Of a stretch of 64,000 nucleotides of DNA, positions 10,471-23,060 are shown piece after piece. The notes below the pieces were generated by a model. That model had not been told where the DNA came from. It searched no databases and saw only the letters and a program-made list of their open reading frames with translations. The DNA is taken from positions 2,682,401 through 2,746,400 of the forward strand of contig OY755175.1 in the NCBI GenBank assembly GCA_963576735.1. Direction: 5' to 3'. Position 1 is the stretch's first letter. Every line of letters starts with the position of its first letter. Source of the DNA: Bedellia somnulentella (taxonomy: Eukaryota > Arthropoda > Insecta > Lepidoptera > Bedelliidae). The position numbers and the translations under genes are program-made.

Positions 10471-12406
10471 AGCTGAAATGTGATCAGGACCATCAAGGAC
10501 GTTGGACTGAAAGCCTGATGACTAAAGGACTCTCAGTTGATAGAGAAACCAAAAAATGAATAAAAGAGATATTAAGTATAAGAACATGACAATGAAAGAA
10601 GAAGCCAAGGTAGAAGCTGTCAGTTAAGGACGATAATGATAATGATAACAAAGTGGCTCATAAATGAGTATGTACGAAAAGATCGATCAAGGGAAACAAA
10701 CCACGCGCAGGGTGTTTTAGGATCGTCGAAATCGTCAATCGCTAGTCTCTCTTAAGTCCAATAAAACAAAATTACGACCTATAATAACGGCTGTAAATCC
10801 CAAAATGAACACTCTCGAGAACAAATGGGTTAGTGCTATTCTAGGCCGATGCTATACTGCAAGTTCTTTTTAGGCAGTCTTTTACGGGTTTGCAGTGCTG
10901 GAACATCAAACAATAACTGACTTAAACTTAAGCTAAAAACAATGAATTCGGTCATTTCTATCTGCGAAGTAGAAGCTGAAAAGTTCAATTTGATACTAAT
11001 TTACAATATTGGCATCTCTTGTCGTTAGTGCCAGTTGCACTCGAAGGTCGTCTCCTTCTGTTCGAGTTGCTTCGTCTTCCGTGACGAGGGCTCTGCCAAC
11101 GTTTGGAGAGCACTTTGATGCCTATTGTTTTAATTACCATGTTTAGGCCTCGTTCAATGAGCATCTTGTCAAGGTGACTTTTTTGTTTCTGTGACTTTGT
11201 CACTTTGTGAATGTTGAAAATGATGAAGTACTTTATTCTTATCTTCACATCTTAAAAAACACTTTTCTATCTTTTTTCCATATCATCTTTCACACCATCA
11301 CACCGCACCTTAATTAACATGAATTTAATATTATTTTTAGGATTTGCTTTGTACGAGACGAAACATGTTTTGCTGTCTCAAGACTAGATTTATATCACGT
11401 GTTATTCAAAACTGTTAGGTTTAAACTGTTATTACACACTAATCTGTCGCGGAATCTGCCTTTTTAATTTCGCGGCTATTTCAGCAATCGATAAAACGGT
11501 GTTTGCAAGGCTGAATTGCGGTTCTAGCTATACAAAAAGTTCGGTATCACATGCGATATAAAAAGATGAAGCATTTTACCGCAACAAATGAAAATATATC
11601 GTGTCAAAAGTAAATTATTTCGTGTCCGATTTACATGAATTATAATTCAAAAGTTATGATCGGTATTTGGGACGACGCTGGTTAGACAAGTGGACAAGAC
11701 GAGACCACACATCAACACTTTTTTATCTCAAAATTGCATTATGCGACAAAATATAAGTAACCTGCTTTCTGAATGTTCGACCAACATGTTAAAGATGTTT
11801 TCGAAGTCGTTTATCACACTGATTTAAGTAAATAAGGTCAAGTTCACTGCGACCTACTCTTGAAAGTAAGCGATGGTCGGCGTTCTCGGATAAAATAACG
11901 TATTAAAATTGTCAAAGGTTTTAAATTCAGTAAATAAGTAATAATATAATGATTGACACGAGGCTTAGTTGCAGAAACATTATAATGTAACGAGACGCCG
12001 TGAAAGGCTTTCTCTCCGGCACGCTAATAAACACTTAACATATTGAAACTTTTATGATTAATATGACTAACCCAAATATTAGTTCGAACGAAAGAGAAAT
12101 GATCGGATATCTCTTTAGTCAAGAATAAAAAGGTAATGATGACATATAAAAAAGTATTCAAACTTTTTGGTTGTCAGTCCAAAGAGGTTTGTTGACAAAA
12201 AGAGCGCGTAGTATAAAAAGCGGTTGTAACGGCGACTTGGCAATTTCACGGCATTGACATTGAAACAACAGTGGAGCTAGCCGCCAGTCACTGCGACGTA
12301 ATTACCATCGAAATTAGATAACTATCTGCAGATTGGACGATACATTTGTGATGTTGTCCAAAATTCTGACATTGACTCGGTACAAGGACTAGTTGTTAAG
12401 CTCGTT
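10471..12406. other. non-coding DNA with decayed repeats
   Basis: Holds a degraded family B end (about 10655-10765, plus) and a scrap of family A start (about 10816-10862, minus). A minus-strand frame at 10985-11248 has a basic, RR-rich end and CQYC, but no assignable domain. Nothing else recognised. Confidence 0.45.
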
Positions 12407-12418
12407 AACCTATCTGTA

Positions 12419-13053
12419 TAGCAAGGCCTCGAATGTTTGAATCTTGGAAATTGCTTTGGCTCCAGTCAAAATCTTTAAAAGGTAAATATTACGGTGATAT
12501 CCAGGGTGACGACATTCCGTCTAGACCTTGGTTTTTCAAATGTAAATCTGCTGACAAATGGGTAGCATCCACTATTTGTAGACTTCGTTTAGGTCATTCG
12601 TGTACTCCGGTTCACCTTGCTAAAATAAGGATAAGGGACAGTTCGATTTGCGAGTGTGGATTAGATGAAGGAACAGTTGACCATATTTTTTTCGCATGTC
12701 CTAATTTATCATTTTCTTTATATGATGTTTTGCCTCCTTTCATCCCTCTTCCTACTAATTTTAAATGTTTACTTTGTTTTGTATATACCCCTTTCATTAA
12801 AACTTTATGTCATTTCATCAAGGTCCATAATATAAAATTATAATGCATTCTTTTTGTTCATATTGATAATTTTGTAGTAATTATTTTGTTGGTAATATTT
12901 ATTTTATTTTTCAACCATGAATGATCAATGAGTGTATGTATCAGTTTCAAATATTTTTTTTTAACTTTTCAAAATGTGTTTTCTTTTCACTGGACGTTGG
13001 CAAAGTTACTGTGTTAAAACACGGTCAAAGGCCATTAAAGAAAAATTGAATTG
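12419..13053 (+). mobile_element. 5'-truncated non-LTR retrotransposon (LINE)
   Basis: A 635-bp insertion flanked by the perfect 12-bp repeat AACCTATCTGTA (12407-12418 and 13054-13065). It contains the last ~136 codons of a LINE protein, a ~200-bp AT-rich 3' UTR and an end of ATTAAAG, A5 and TTGAATTG. The truncated 5' end and variable-length duplication are the hallmark of target-primed reverse transcription. It does not carry the A/B/C 3' module, so it belongs to a different LINE lineage. Confidence 0.9.
12433..12843 (+). pseudogene. LINE ORF2 C-terminal fragment (RNase H/zinc-knuckle end)
   Basis: An open frame of 136 codons. The segment TICRLRLGHSCTPVHLAKI, then CECGLDEGTVDHIFFACP (C-x-C-x8-H-x4-C), matches the C-terminal end of jockey/I-type LINE polyproteins, where it follows the reverse transcriptase and RNase H. 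The reverse transcriptase is missing through 5' truncation. The first ATG is simply the first internal methionine. Not functional alone. Confidence 0.85.
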
Positions 13054-13065
13054 AACCTATCTGTA

Positions 13066-14714
13066 GCCTGTTAAATTAATAATCTCAATTGTATCGGCTG
13101 ATTGCCAAAATTACGATCAATTTAAAACTGATAGATGTTTGTCTTTTTTAATTCGCATAGCCACAACTTCAGGAATAGCGCTAAAAATCATGTTTTTTAA
13201 ATATTCAGAGCTGCTATGATGCCTACTCATTAGTGCAAATGTGCCATGACATTATTTGTGGACGTTCTCTACGTATATGACATACGATATCATTTTGTTA
13301 ATGTATAATGATGTATAATTTTTTGTTAACAGAATAAATGGACGGACCCTAAGGATTTTTGCATTAAATAATTGTTGAGTATTCCAGACACATCAGTGGT
13401 AACAAATGTACAGTAAATTATCCGCCATTTTTCCCCAAAGCCAATATTTAAATGTCATTCAAATAGAACCCCATGCTGTTTTGGCTCTGCTCAATAACTA
13501 ACTTAGTGGTTTCTTTTGATAAAGAGGCAAATGGGAGATAAAGAGTTAAGAGATACAGTTGGATGTAGCCCTGACTGTCATAAATCAAATTTGGTCTCCG
13601 AATTCTTTCCTAAAACTTTCCCTTTTATGCTTAACTTTCTTTCTTATTTTTTTATTTGCATTTGCTTACTAATAGGGATGCCAACGCAAAAATAACTCAA
13701 ACGGCGCCATTGAAGGATAATGCGTCTAAGATAACTTTTTCGAATAAAATTGGGACATGTTTAAATATGTCTTAAACACTTAATTAAGAGTATTATTGTT
13801 GTACGTTGAATTTCTAGCTATTGGGTATTTAATCATCTTTTACGTTAAACGACGAGGTATTTAATTCTCCACTCACTTTGTTTTCCACTCCATTGGGTAT
13901 TAAATCTACAAGCGAATTGTAAGCGAGCGATTGTTTTTATTTAAACTTGTATTCCCCTTTAATATAACTTCAATAAATTTTATATGTAAGATGTCATTTT
14001 AAATATTGTTTGGTAAGTGATATGTCAATAGCAAAGTTATACTTGCAAAACATATCATGTTCACCCAAAGACGATGCTGAAGTAGAAAGTGTTTTACGTT
14101 CAAAAATTTTTTGTACTCTCTTTGCTCTTAATTTTTTCAATGTTTTAAATACCTGCAGTTTCAAACAAACCAGTATCAATTCGGATATCATTAAAACAGT
14201 TAAATAATTGAAATGATAAAATAAAGGAATCCTTTTAACCCTTGTTAAAAGATCACACACTCACACTTTTTTATCAGTATCAGTTTGTGCTTGTGATGTG
14301 TATGTTAGTGTGCTGGTCAACAGGTGTTGTGTATGTGTGTGCGTTTATTTTAGTAGTGGGTGCTATGCGGCGCGGAACGCCCTTGTGCCTAGTGAGGGTT
14401 CCCATGGGTTCGCTTTGTCAGTCCTGATGAATAATTTATTACATCTTTGTTGTCCTTTATGGTGCGATAGACTCGGCTCTAACTGGTTCCCGTATCCAGT
14501 TCCATGTGAGGACGAGCCAAGTAAAAAACTTATCGAATCAATAAAGAGAATATAAGGCCGTATATGAATTAGAAATAAACATGTAGCGTTGCCTTTCTGT
14601 TCGAGTACAAATACTCTTTCCTGATTTGGTCTGGAGCTGGTTTTTGTTTTCTATCCTAGTTGTTAAATATTCGTTGTGATATTTATTGCTGTTTCCTGTG
14701 ATTTATTCGATTTA
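13066..14714. other. non-coding DNA
   Basis: No repeat recognised. Small overlapping frames at 13994-14260 and 14242-14555 have no domains. The latter spans a GT-rich stretch and a slightly GC-rich patch of unknown nature. Confidence 0.4.
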
Positions 14715-14728
14715 AATAATTACCCATA

Positions 14729-14933
14729 CATACATACATATACTCACGCCATTAGTTCCCATTGGGGTAGGCAGAGACTATTGATAGCCACTTCGCACGA
14801 TCCTGACAAACCTCTCTAGCTTCGTTTACATTCATCAATCTTTTCATACATGCTCTTTTATTCTTCATACTTCGGACGCCAGCCTTTTTGAGCACACTCT
14901 CAATTTGGTCCAAGTGTGTTCTCCGTGGTCGTT
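14729..14933 (-). mobile_element. family B LINE, 5'-truncated copy with 14-bp target duplication
   Basis: The longest family B coding end here. On the minus strand it reads RRTHLDQIESVLKKAGVRS, then KRACMKRLMNVNEAREVCQD and a stop shortly after SAYPNGN, then the 3' module and TATG repeats. The direct repeat AATAATTACCCATA is at 14715-14728 and 14934-14947. Confidence 0.88.
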
Positions 14934-14947
14934 AATAATTACCCATA

Positions 14948-17517
14948 GTGAATTAATAACGTTGTAGCTGTAAAGCTGTAGGCAAACAGCTGTCTATATG
15001 CATAACTAGCTATCCCACATTAGTGGTTCTGCCAAATTATTATTTTTCCCGAAAATTGCATGTTTAGCAATTACCTAACGAAAACCACATTAATATTGGG
15101 CATGCTGTTGCGTAGGAGTGATCACAACTTCCTATGCCATGAGATCTTTAGCATTAAGATATTTTATTTGTCCAAGATCAGACAATACAGGAGATCTTGG
15201 TGTTTAGTTTATTCCAATCATTTTTCTAAGTAGAGTCCATTGGCAAATTTGATGTCACTGCTTGCAGCCATCATAAAAATAAATAAAGAAAGGTCTCTTC
15301 TTTTTTTAACGTGACTTGTACTTGGATTCGCTCTTGAGTAGCACATACTGATAGATGTTAGTCAGTTTTATAAAATCTTCCACTTAAGATCGATTTCAAA
15401 GAAGGTAGGTTTATCAATGTCTAACCCATCTTTAAAGTAGCTGTTAATTTTTCTTTATAATAGTTATCTCCATGGAACAGAAAACCGTAGATTGTTTTTA
15501 ATCTGTGTCAACATTGACTTTCGTCCGAAACGTTGACTAACGTGGTACTGTTATTTTACTTCATCTATTCAAATTTGCTGCCTACTTATCTTCATCGTAA
15601 TAAATAATATGGACTTAAGTAGTTTTCGCTTAGATGTTTGTACTTTACCGTGAATTGGTGTGATTCATTCGACATTAAAAGAGTTGACAGGTAGGCTTCT
15701 CATGCTTAACAAAGTACTTTTGGAAAGAATTTTAATATATTTTATGTCAAGAGTAATTTAATGAAATACTGTGATTTTAGCTTGTTGTTAAAATTCTATC
15801 GCAGATCATGTTCAATATTTACTATCGGATCAAATCTTAAATAGGGTGAAATGGCGGGCGAAGTTATTTTAACAAATAAGTCACACTCAAGGTACCAATA
15901 ATTAGTATGCAACATTTCACTGAGATCACTTTCCTTGTACCGCGACTTCGCCCAAGATCTGCCAATATAGTTATCATCCCCAATAGAGGCAAGTCCATTA
16001 AAAGCAACCTTTTTTGATTGGTTTTAAAATGTCTTTTTAGAATTCCCCAACAGATCCAATCGGCGCGGAAGATCGTATCTCCAACTCCAACCGCATTATA
16101 AAATATAGTTTTAGCAGCCAGATAAGAAGTTACAAATAGCACGTTGTCTTTGATAACAGTCTCTGTAGGCATCGAAAGTCTCGGCCACAAATACCAGAAA
16201 TAAATTGCTCATAGATCACTAGAGAAATTACATGTAATTTTTTTGCTCGTTCACGTTCCATTGTTCGTAATGTTGTTGCTGCGATCGATATTATGACCTT
16301 CCACTAATTTTGCTTAATAGGTGAAATTGTTCATTGAGATAAATGTGTATAGATGTTGGGTTCCGCGATTGGCGTAATAAGTGGTCTTCGGACTTTCTAC
16401 GGGTACTACAGTTTTTTAGGCTGTCTTGATTTACTGATTAGTTTTAGTAATGTTGCGTTCTACAATATATAATATGCTGCTCATTGATGGTTTTGAAAGA
16501 ACCTAATGTCAGTCAATTGTTAAAATAGATTAACCGTAATAAGTATTTTCACATCAAACATTCCTGCAGTGCTGATGTATAATTGTCCCTATAGCGCCAG
16601 CTATGATAAGGATTACCCGATACCTGCACTGGCTTAAAAATCGTTAAAGTGATAGGGTTATGCCATTCGCATTAGTTCTTTTCAATTAGTGTAAATATTC
16701 TAGCAATCGTATTGTTAAAGTAAAAAAGGTCTATCTATAAATTTTGTCGTAGGTGTTGAGTGTTACGAGTGCAAAAATATGTTGCTTCTATAAAATATTA
16801 ATTTTAATACTTTCTGATACAATAAATAAAACCAAAACAAAAAAACCCTTGTGATATACCAAAAAGGTCGCTATTATATAATATGAATACTAAACGTACG
16901 CTTTAGTACTGGTCATTTTTTTTTCAATATACCTGGATGACGGCAAATCTTATATGGATTATGTCTTTAGAAAATCGCATGCAATTTGTAAGTACGGCAA
17001 GCTAGGCTTTGCTTAGCAGAGGTCGTGACGTTGCGGAGTTTTTGCACGATTTATCTCAGCTTTCACGACATGTCCTTATTAGCTGTAATATTGTTCATAA
17101 GTTCGATTTCGTTCGATCGCCGCCGGTCATCTGATGGTTTTTTTAATATCTATTTTCTCTTATAGGCGGTGGACTATCATTTGATGTAGTTTTTTATTTG
17201 TATTGAAATGATTCTCTATTGAATGCTGACTGCGATTATGAGGCTATTGTGTTTGTAATGGTAGCTTTTTTTAAATGAGTTGAAAAATGTTATGAGGGTG
17301 TAGTCAAGAGTTTTTGGGTATTAGCTCAGTTAGGTTGATAGATAACTCTGTTCTCTATGATAACGTAATAGAATCTAACTAAAAGTAATATTACACACAT
17401 AGGGGAAAAACATATATGTAAAATAACGGTATTATATATTTACAAAACTGGAAAATGAACATAGGAAATGTATTATTTCTTGTATTACAAGAAAAACTGT
17501 AAACAATTGAGAGCAAC
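14948..17517. other. non-coding DNA
   Basis: AT-rich and mostly single-copy in appearance. A 108-codon minus-strand frame at 15864-16190 has no recognisable motif and no flanking gene signals. Nothing else supported. Confidence 0.4.
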
Positions 17518-17612
17518 AAGCAAAAGAGATTTGTCAGGATCGTGCTAAGTGGCGATCAATAGTCTCTGCCTACCCCAATGGGAACTAATGGCGTCAGTAT
17601 ATGTATGTAATA
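17518..17612 (+). repeat. family B LINE 3' end
   Basis: Contains the CQDR..KWRSIVSAYPNGN coding end and the module ACCCCAATGGG, with a TATATGTATGTAA tail. No certain target duplication. Confidence 0.8.
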
Positions 17613-17638
17613 GTTAGTAAGCAAGTAAATACGTAAAT

Positions 17639-17733
17639 TCCAAAAGTGGCTGAGATATTTTTACATCCTTAGTTCCGGCTACCCCTTCTAGGGATTTATA
17701 GCCGTGAGTATATGTATGTATGTATGTATGTAA
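17639..17733 (+). repeat. family A element, 3' half
   Basis: Runs from CCAAAAGTGGCTGAG to GGCTACCCCTTCTAGGG, GCCGTGAG and a (TATG)n tail. It lies 26 bp after the family B copy, in the same orientation. Confidence 0.85.
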
Positions 17734-19451
17734 ATACATCGCTGAAAGAGTTGACAAATCATTTTAACAGATCAAAAAAATAACTATAAATTTACAATTT
17801 ACGTATAACCTGTTTATAATACTAATATAAATGAACTAAAGACGTTACGCACCTTACGATTACAAGGTGTAAATAAACCAATTGACCTAACGTTATCTGT
17901 CGCACGGACTTGGTTCGTGTCATATTGTTTTTGATATTTTATCGATATGTAATAGAATCTGCCCGGCTAGTACGAGCAGTGTTTCAACTAGTTATCGCGT
18001 GGGATAAAGCAGCCATCTCTTACGCACTTACTTAGTATCGTATACTGCCATCTCATTCTAACCGTTATCGTGTCGATAAAATAGCGCTCGTGCTTGCCCT
18101 TCGAGTCGCGCACTCGGTACTTGTGGGCAGTCACAGTTATCTATTTATAAATTGTCGTTCTCTCTTTATCAGGGTTTCGTCATCGTTAGTAATACTAGCT
18201 TATCTGTACGTATTTAATTTACACCAACGCTTAATATATTTATTTGTGATTTTAGTATTAAATGTATGATTAAAACGTTTGTCTAAATAATGAATAATCA
18301 CTAGGCACATTTTATATAGTCCGAGCCCTTCCAAAAGTAGAGAGCTTTGTAATCAAATGAATCTTTAAGCGTCCTGTTTTTCAGTCGTGCTAAAACTGTT
18401 TCGTGCTATGGCATTTTAATTTGATTAATTTGAATAGATCAAAACAATCGCAACATGCCTAAGTATCAAGCCTCTATACCTAAGACAAAGGGGCGTTATA
18501 CCACTTCAAAGTTGTTTGCCGATTCATATTCAAAGTCAGTTGCCCAACCGAAGCATTTGCATGAAGTGCAATCAATTTGACCTCACGAGGAATGCCAGTA
18601 GTTTTTGCAACGGAGACAAATCCGAACGAACACATAAAACTTATCTAATCTCTGTAATCTACACGTGAATCGTGCTTTTCGGCTATTGATGGTGCAACTA
18701 TGGACTCACTGGCCCTATGACTATGAATTGTGGACGGAGACAATGTAGAGCGGAGTAATGAATTGGAATAGTTTGCGAAATGAGGTTCTAGTTGTCTTGT
18801 TTAGAGGTTATGCTGAGTTATGTTTGGACTTCTTGATTGTTCGGTTCGCTGTTTGTCATAAGAGAATTAAGATGGGCTTCTATTTTAATTATAATATTTT
18901 TTACCAGATGTGATCAATCAGTTTTTTTTCAATTTGGCTAATAGCAATCATAGCCTATCGATATAAAATTAGTTACACATTTTAATAAAATTATACGTCA
19001 GTCTGATTAAATTATAATGTCTAAATTTACTTTACAACTAATTAATATAAATACAAAATTGATGAAGATGAGACAAAGAAAGAATTTCGTATAGTAGTAA
19101 ATTGTTATGAAGGATTTTGGTGACACAAGTTGTTCAACGCTATGATACCCTCATTATTTAAGGAGTGTGTAAGATATTAATGTGTGCATCGTTAACACGG
19201 ATATTTGTTGCACAATTTGAATGATAGTGTAATGATAATTGTATTTGATAATGCATTTAATCACTAATCAAACAACAAATATTACAAAATATATATTTTT
19301 TGTTTTAATGAGCGATGGATTTTCGATTTAGGTCGCTCATGTTTAGAGGTCACAAGTATGAAAACATCCTAATATTTAAATGTAGATCAAGCCTATTCAG
19401 AAAGAGGCATCGGTTCTCTCAAAGAAGAAACATCTTTAAAATATTAGTATA
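17734..19451. other. non-coding DNA
   Basis: No repeat family or gene recognised. Confidence 0.45.
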
Positions 19452-19462
19452 GTTTAGAAGTT

Positions 19463-19711
19463 CGCCGTGTAGTGTCGGCTTAGAATAACACTACCCCATT
19501 TCTACCCGTGGGTGATCGTAAGAGGCGACTAAGGGTATAGGGACTTTTAAGTGATTTTTGGGCGATGTGGTTGGAGACCCGTCACCAAAAACATTTATGA
19601 TTACCATCTTTTCCCCACTCAACATCCAAAAGTGGCTGAGGAATTTCTCGTTCCGAAGCTCTGCCTACCCCGTTAAGGGATTAATAGCTGTGAGTATATG
19701 TATGTATGTAT
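19463..19711 (+). mobile_element. family A SINE-like element, full length with target duplication
   Basis: A 249-bp copy from the fixed start (CGCCGTGTAGTGTCGGC) to the TATGTATGTATG tail. The perfect direct repeat GTTTAGAAGTT flanks it at 19452-19462 and 19712-19722. This copy defines the family unit. There is no coding capacity, and no clear A or B box was found in the head, so its promoter origin is unresolved. Confidence 0.9.
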
Positions 19712-19722
19712 GTTTAGAAGTT

Positions 19723-20635
19723 TACTATTATTGTGTGTGCACTAATACAGTATTAACATCTACCTGCGAAATAAACGATGTATATGAGTTGTTTAAAACG
19801 AGCGACTATAAAGCTCCGTTTAATGTACAATGAACTCTATTAAAGACAAAACCAACAAAAAACTTAATAAATGTTGTGGTCGAAATGATGAACAAGTGCG
19901 AGGATACGGTCCATGAGTACGCGTGTGTATACGGCTGGATGATTTTGTCACGAGTAGCGTGGATTCACGACCTGATGGGGTAAATAGACTTATAATTAGT
20001 GGATTAATTTGTTAAGTGTATTTCAATTTGTTGGTAGCATACAATACTGATAATATGAATATGTACTTTAACTTTAAATAGTTTGAGTATTTGAATTTAC
20101 AGTTTATTTATCAATTCAAAATCGTAACACCTACCATAATATTTTGTATTAATCATTTAACATTTATGATGATTCCAGAAAAGATCTCTTTTTATTAATA
20201 TGAATAAAATACTCATTACAAATACCATTACATCACAAGGAAAAGTAATATATTTGCATCGGTTTATAAATAACGGCTGATTTTGCATTCACACAGTCAC
20301 AAAGACAAGTTAGGAATGACTTTACATAATGTGCAAACGAAAGTGCAATCCGGAGAATGCACCGCGTATATACTGTATGCTAAGAGCGATCGCGGGAAAT
20401 GTGGAAAATTCAAGCGGAACTTTTCAAGAATGTGAAAGGTTAGGAACTGCGGAAATGAAGGTAGTTGTTTACTGAATGGAGTTTTCAAAATTGTCTTTTA
20501 TTGCCGTGACATATGATTTCATTTACTTTTGATGATACACTGCTAGGAATACTGTACAGATGTCTGGAAGTGAGTTTCAATCAACATTTACTTACGGTCG
20601 AAGACATTACGGTGACGTAAGGAAAATTGCGGTGG
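19723..20635. other. non-coding DNA
   Basis: No recognisable gene or repeat. Confidence 0.45.
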
Positions 20636-20870
20636 AATCTAAGATGGCTTAGAATAACAAAAACAGGTTTCTTCCCGTAGATGTTGTAACAGGCGACTTA
20701 AGGGTTGGCGAGTGATTATTGGGCGAAATGGCTGTAGACCCATCACAATCCACCATTTTTTTTTAATTTATACTTCTAAAATTGCTCCATAATTTAAAAA
20801 TACTTTAGCATTTTTTGTTCTGAAGCTCTGGCATCGTTTTTCAGGATTTATAGTATGTGTATATGAATCC
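20636..20870 (+). repeat. family A element, old diverged copy
   Basis: The GCTTAGAATAAC, TTCTTCCCGTAGATG, GGCGACTTAAGGG, GGGCGAAATGGC and TGTGTATATGAA segments remain in order. Heavy substitution throughout. Confidence 0.7.
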
Positions 20871-21977
20871 GTACAACGATTGTAGATAGTGTTATTATTT
20901 CACTTAGTGGTTAATAAATATCACAGTATTTTAACTTACGTGAGTGATATTCATCTTTATTCCATTTAAAAATTAAACAGATTAGAAATACCAACCAATC
21001 TATCACAGTAAACTAATATAATAAATGTGAAATTTAACTCGTGATATGCAAATAACCTAAAGACGGAATATCTCGTTTAAAAAAAAACAAATCAATAAAA
21101 TTCAGTAGCCATTGACCCCAAGACGTGATGCGGTGATCTAAATGTCTGTTTGGGAATGATTCAGATACCTGCGGCTGCGAATATTCAATCGCACTGGTTA
21201 GAATTAGAATAGAACTTAGGAGAGGTGGTTTTATATATTCCCAAATCGTTAATAAACTGTGCACTTCATGCATTTTATTGTCATCAAAAAAATATCATAT
21301 TTAAATTGGATATAAGATCTGTCAACGCAAATAAATATATTATGTCAAACCGCGGTTTTTGTTGATACATTTACCCATCCTGGAGCGCAACGAGATAAAT
21401 GCATGCAACATTTAGGATTATTATTTCGAATGAACTTTATTTTTGCATTAATCTCAAACAATCCCAGTGTAAGTTTTTCGCATAAAATGCAACGTAATAT
21501 TGTGTTGTAACTTGATCGGCGTAGTTTTAAATAAACTACTTTATTTTGATGCCAATTGCCGACTTTTGGGTATTACTGAGACAACGGTATTTTCAACTTT
21601 TTGCTTATTATGTTCTGAGTAAAACCTCGTTTTTAAAACCGCGTATAGTTTATAATGGGTAATTAAGTTTTGGACGATATAACTTAAAGATGGTGAGATT
21701 ATTGCTCTCGAGAATTAATGATTTAAGTTGTATTATTTACACAAAATATAATTTTATTTTGAAATAAATATAGTGTGAGAGTGATTCATAGTTGATTTTC
21801 TTTTGAAGTGACTTATAATTTAAATAAATAATTGATCTCATTATTCCATGATAATAAGATGATCTCGTTATTTCATGATCTCCTAATTTCAATTCACTAT
21901 TTATACAAATACTGATTAAATCTTAAATTTAATCAGTAAATATACAAACAGGTTTCTGGGTAAGAATGTTTATGTTT
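20871..21977. other. non-coding DNA with one hairpin
   Basis: A hairpin (ACTGATTAAAT / ATTTAATCAGT) lies at about 21911-21936. A short imperfect duplication of a TGATCTCGTTATTTCATGAT-like segment is at about 21835-21883. No gene. Confidence 0.45.
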
Positions 21978-22370
21978 ATTTATTAGTAATAATCCCCACA
22001 TCAGGTTTTCATGAACAAAAACTTTTGAATTATGTGATAGTTCGGCGTTCTCAACATTTGCATTCTATCTGAAAAGGTAGACAAGTGCCCATCCGAATTT
22101 GTAAAAAAATTCGGAGGTAGGGAACGCAAACACTACTTAAAAGTGTAAAAGAAACAAAGAATAGAAGAATTTCGCTCTGGCAGCCATTGACACGGTAGCT
22201 CAATTGGCAGAGCGACGGGAGCGTATATCCGAGGTCGCGGCGGGTTCGATTCCCGCCTGTGTCGAAGAATGTTTTTTTATTGAAATTTTAAAATAATATC
22301 GAAATACCACCATCTTAATTTTAATGTTTTTGTTCATGAAAACCTAATGTGGGGATAATTACTAATAAAT
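21978..22370 (+). mobile_element. tRNA-bearing repeat unit 1 with 45-bp terminal inverted repeats
   Basis: The 45-bp arms 21978-22022 and 22326-22370 are inverted copies with two mismatches (paired sum 44348). They enclose a body with the TCTACCTTTTCAGATAG-type segment, a TTTGTTTC/AACACTAC segment and a central tRNA-like sequence at 22189-22264. It is diverged from the units at 22583-25212. It looks like a MITE whose cargo is a pol III cassette. No target duplication could be defined. Confidence 0.72.
22189..22264 (+). tRNA. tRNA-like sequence (probably tRNA-derived, not a decoding tRNA)
   Basis: The acceptor strands GACACGG / CTGTGTC pair, with one G-T. The D arm is GCTC/GAGC with A-box TAGCTCAATTGG. 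The T arm is GCGGG-TTCGATT-CCCGC and holds the B box. The anticodon arm is one nucleotide short (CGGG..TCCG with an 8-nt loop containing GCGTATA), so the anticodon is uncertain. The AGGTCGC after it recalls tRNA-Tyr. A T7 run follows 9 bases downstream and could act as a pol III terminator. Confidence 0.55.
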
Positions 22371-22450
22371 GAAGGATTAATAAGGGAAAGAAAAATTTCG
22401 AAATCGCGCCTGTGTCGATATTTTTCTTTCCTTTATTAATCCTTTATTTA
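22371..22450. repeat. snap-back remnant of a tRNA-bearing unit
   Basis: Inverted halves GGATTAATAAGGGAAAGAAA and TTTCTTTCCTTTATTAATCC flank a short remnant of the tRNA 3' end (CGCGCCTGTGTCG). It looks like a unit in which a palindrome centre was deleted. Confidence 0.65.
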
Positions 22451-22582
22451 TTACCTCCATCTTGTTTAGTTGCAATTTCCTATGTCTATCTCCTTTTTTG
22501 CCCTAGATAAGCATTTGGGCTTTTTGCATACAGTATAAATTGTCATATCAATTGATAAATAAATCTAATTTAATGTTTTTTG

Positions 22583-22826
22583 ACATGAATTCCTCATGTG
22601 GGGTTTATTACTCATAAATAAAAGATGTTATTAAAGGAAAGAAAAATTTCGACACTGGCGGGGTTCGAACCCGCGACCTTCGGGTATACGCCCCCGTCGC
22701 TCTGCCCACTGAGCTACAGTGTCAGTTGGCATCCAGCGCGAAATTTCTCTATCCTTTGTTTCTTTTTTACACGTTCAAGTAGTGTTTGCGTTTCCTACCT
22801 CCGAATTTTAACTAATTCGGACGGCC
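22583..22826 (-). repeat. tRNA-bearing 316-bp unit a, first part
   Basis: Runs from ACATGAATTCCTCATGTGGGG to CTAATTCGGACGGCC. It is nearly identical to 24591-24834. The unit continues at 24520-24590 after the 1693-bp insertion. Subtracting the insertion gives a period of 315 bp, and a one-T deletion in this copy accounts for the missing base relative to 316. Confidence 0.85.
22651..22723 (-). tRNA. tRNA-like sequence in unit a
   Basis: Minus strand, 73 nt. The acceptor GACACTG/CAGTGTC is perfect. The A-box is TAGCTCAGTGGG (D loop altered) and the B box GGTTCGAACCC. The anticodon arm is short (CGGG/CCCG, 8-nt loop). TTTTT follows within six bases. Confidence 0.55.
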
Positions 22827-22874
22827 CACAGTGTGGTATTTAGCCCTAAAACATGGCCAAAACTATTTTATGTG

Positions 22875-23060
22875 CTTAATCACTTCTATTGGTGTTATTT
22901 AATACATATATACTATCACACCCATTTTCCGACGAGGGTGGGCAGAAACAACGATTCGCTTTTTTTTTTATTTGCTTTACTACTTCTGTTGGTGTTATTT
23001 AATACATACATACTATCACGACCATTTTCCGACGAAGATAGGCAGAAACAACGACTCCGC
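22875..23060 (-). repeat. tandem pair of 3'-module-like segments
   Basis: Two ~86-bp direct copies (GGTGTTATTTAATACAT at 22891 and 22991). Reverse-complemented, each ends like family B (CTGCC.., CGTGATAGTATGTATGTATT). They are probably relics of a fourth family using the same type of 3' end. Confidence 0.5.

Noticed and set aside
15864..16190. 108-codon minus-strand open frame
   Set aside because: No domain, no good start context and no poly(A) signal placement that stands out. It is within the range expected by chance.
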